A model generated the notes under the pieces. That model was not told the DNA's origin, ran no database searches, and worked only from the letters and a program-made list of their open reading frames with translations. Both the position numbers and the translations under genes were made by a program. Shown here one piece after another: positions 4,738 through 5,880 of a stretch of 5,880 bases of DNA. Positions within the stretch are counted from its first letter, which is position 1. Every line of letters begins with the position of its first letter. Source of the DNA: Candidatus Poseidoniaceae archaeon (GTDB lineage Archaea > Thermoplasmatota > Poseidoniia > Poseidoniales > Poseidoniaceae); assembly GCA_022451765.1 (NCBI GenBank), contig JAKUNY010000092.1, positions 1-5,880 on the forward strand. The letters run 5' to 3'.

Positions 4738-5880
4738 TTAACGTTCCTTCAGATGGACCGCAAGACGATTTGCAATTGAGATTCCAACATCCGTACAAGA
4801 AGCAGTCCCACCCAGATCGTATGTCAAGGAAGAACCGTCTTTGAGGTGCTCAGCAACACTTTGATCGAGGATTTTGGATACACTTAGCAAATCGTCATCG
4901 TTCGAGCGACGCGCAAGCCAATCCAACATCATTTGAACGGAATTAATGCTAGCAATTGGGTTAACCTTGTTTTGCCCAGCGTGCTTTGGGGCGGAGCCAT
5001 GGACTGGCTCAAAGAATGCGTGATCATCACCGATGTTCCCAGAGGCGGCCATTCCCATTCCACCTTGCAAGACAGATGCAAGATCGGTTGCAATGTCCCC
5101 AAACATGTTTGAGGTTACAACGACATCGTAAAATTCAGGCGTTCGTGTTAACCACTGGGTAAATGCATCGATGTAACCGTAGTCTTTTTCCACATGCGCA
5201 TGGGAAGCCGCAACTGCATCAAAGGTTCTACGGAAAAGCTGACAGCCACGTGTGACATTGCTTTTGTCAATGCATGAAACTCGAGAAACACCGTCGACGG
5301 GGGCCCCATTCCGAGTATTGCAAATCTCAAAACCCATCTTGATTAGTCGCTCCGAGCCGTGGGAGGATATTGGCCTCGGATCGTAAGCGACTTCACCGTG
5401 CAAGCCAGGAAATTTGATTTCTGGAGGTTCATAACCTTCCAATCCTTTCGCACGCTGAGCACTTCGGTGTAGAAGAGAATGATAGAGGCCCTCTGTGTTT
5501 TCACGAAGAATGACCATGTCGACCATATCAGGGTCCCAGATGTTTGTGAATCGTCCATGGACTTTGTGCGGAACCCCTTCGAAGAGATGAATTGGACGAA
5601 CGTTTGCGTACAAATCCAAGCCACTTCGCATTCCAAGGATAACTGAGCCGCCCGCAAGATCACCATTAGGAAGTCGTGCACCTGGGTAGCCGATTGCACC
5701 CATAAAAATCGCATCTGCATCATCTCGACAAAACTCAAAGGAACCTTCTGCCCACTCCTCACCAGTGGCAACATAATGCTGCCCACCACAAGGAATTACA
5801 GTCTGCTCGAAACCATGGTTTGTATGCTCTTGGATTGTATCCAAAATTCGTTGGGCTTCGACCGCCACTTCCTTGCCAGT
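4738..5880 (-). CDS. Isocitrate/isopropylmalate dehydrogenase family enzyme (5' end beyond window)
   Basis: 380 residues are visible. The frame is open to the right edge, where it reads TGKEVAVEAQRIL, i.e. the end of the GDG-x-G-x-EV motif, so only the first ~10-25 residues are missing; the in-frame GTG at 5868 is not the start. NAD(P)-dependent beta-decarboxylating dehydrogenase. Catalytic residues are present: R85, R95 (ANVRP), R126 and Y133 (LRENTEGLY), K206 (DKSNV), D238 (YIDA), D262 and D266 (FGDIATDL). The cofactor loop HGSAPKHAGQNKVNP resembles the K-Y of NADP-using isocitrate dehydrogenases rather than the D-I of NAD-using LeuB. The substrate helix GGSVILGMRSGLDLYANVRP has hydrophobic I-L where LeuB has Leu-Leu but lacks LeuB's Glu. 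Substrate (isocitrate, isopropylmalate, homoisocitrate or tartrate/malate-like) is therefore undecided. Residues ~140-172 are longer than usual between Y133 and the SHGSERLIK helix. No leu or TCA neighbour helps. Upstream of purN on the same strand. Confidence 0.9.
   Translation of the reverse strand, partial: TGKEVAVEAQRILDTIQEHTNHGFEQTVIPCGGQHYVATGEEWAEGSFEFCRDDADAIFMGAIGYPGARLPNGDLAGGSVILGMRSGLDLYANVRPIHLFEGVPHKVHGRFTNIWDPDMVDMVILRENTEGLYHSLLHRSAQRAKGLEGYEPPEIKFPGLHGEVAYDPRPISSHGSERLIKMGFEICNTRNGAPVDGVSRVSCIDKSNVTRGCQLFRRTFDAVAASHAHVEKDYGYIDAFTQWLTRTPEFYDVVVTSNMFGDIATDLASVLQGGMGMAASGNIGDDHAFFEPVHGSAPKHAGQNKVNPIASINSVQMMLDWLARRSNDDDLLSVSKILDQSVAEHLKDGSSLTYDLGGTASCTDVGISIANRLAVHLKER

Noticed and set aside
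5343..5789. 148-codon minus-strand open frame in another frame of the dehydrogenase gene
   Set aside because: The overlapping frame encodes the conserved dehydrogenase motifs; this one shows no domain.
1..5880. CRISPR arrays, tRNA genes, insertion sequences, toxin-antitoxin or phage genes
   Set aside because: Looked for by reading both strands; no repeated spacer pattern, cloverleaf, transposase motif or phage protein was found.

Overview
The window looks like a piece of an archaeal chromosome. The best evidence is a complete archaeal-type DnaG (Toprim primase), which differs from bacterial DnaG in having no zinc-binding N-terminus and no DnaB-binding tail. Two genes also have the archaeal Shine-Dalgarno core GGTGA four to six bases before the start, and an archaeal TATA-like box lies upstream of dnaG. 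The compact layout, the middling base composition judged by eye, the acidic proteins and the gene types fit a marine planktonic euryarchaeon such as Marine Group II (Poseidoniia). That placement is inference, because no rRNA is present.

Layout, left to right. Positions 1-661 (minus) hold the N-terminal 220 codons of an acidic membrane-anchored protein that runs off the left edge; it follows dnaG (702-1889, minus) after a 40-base gap, probably in one transcript. Positions 1890-2063, or up to 2132 if the next gene starts later, form a divergent control region with a dnaG TATA-like box and several inverted repeats. Next, on the plus strand, is a tightly packed four-gene run: a TerB-like helical protein (2064-2666), an all-helical HEAT/AlkD-like protein (2663-3286), a small charged helical protein (about 3312-3521) and a MobA-like nucleotidyltransferase (3518-4042). 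Three of the four genes meet by 4-base stop/start overlaps or nearly so. The last gene overlaps the 3' end of purN (3996-4640, minus) tail to tail by 47 bases. Upstream of purN is a 97-base spacer with two hairpins, then a member of the isocitrate/isopropylmalate dehydrogenase family (4738-5880, minus) that lacks only its extreme N-terminus at the right edge.

Functionally, dnaG (RNA priming and/or exosome), purN (purine synthesis) and the dehydrogenase (central or amino-acid metabolism) are housekeeping genes. The plus-strand run is the least understood part: a TerB-like protein, a HEAT-like protein and a small helical protein translated together with a MobA-like enzyme. It is the best candidate here for an undescribed functional unit, but nothing in the sequence proves the genes act together. 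No tRNA, rRNA, CRISPR, insertion sequence or phage gene was seen.
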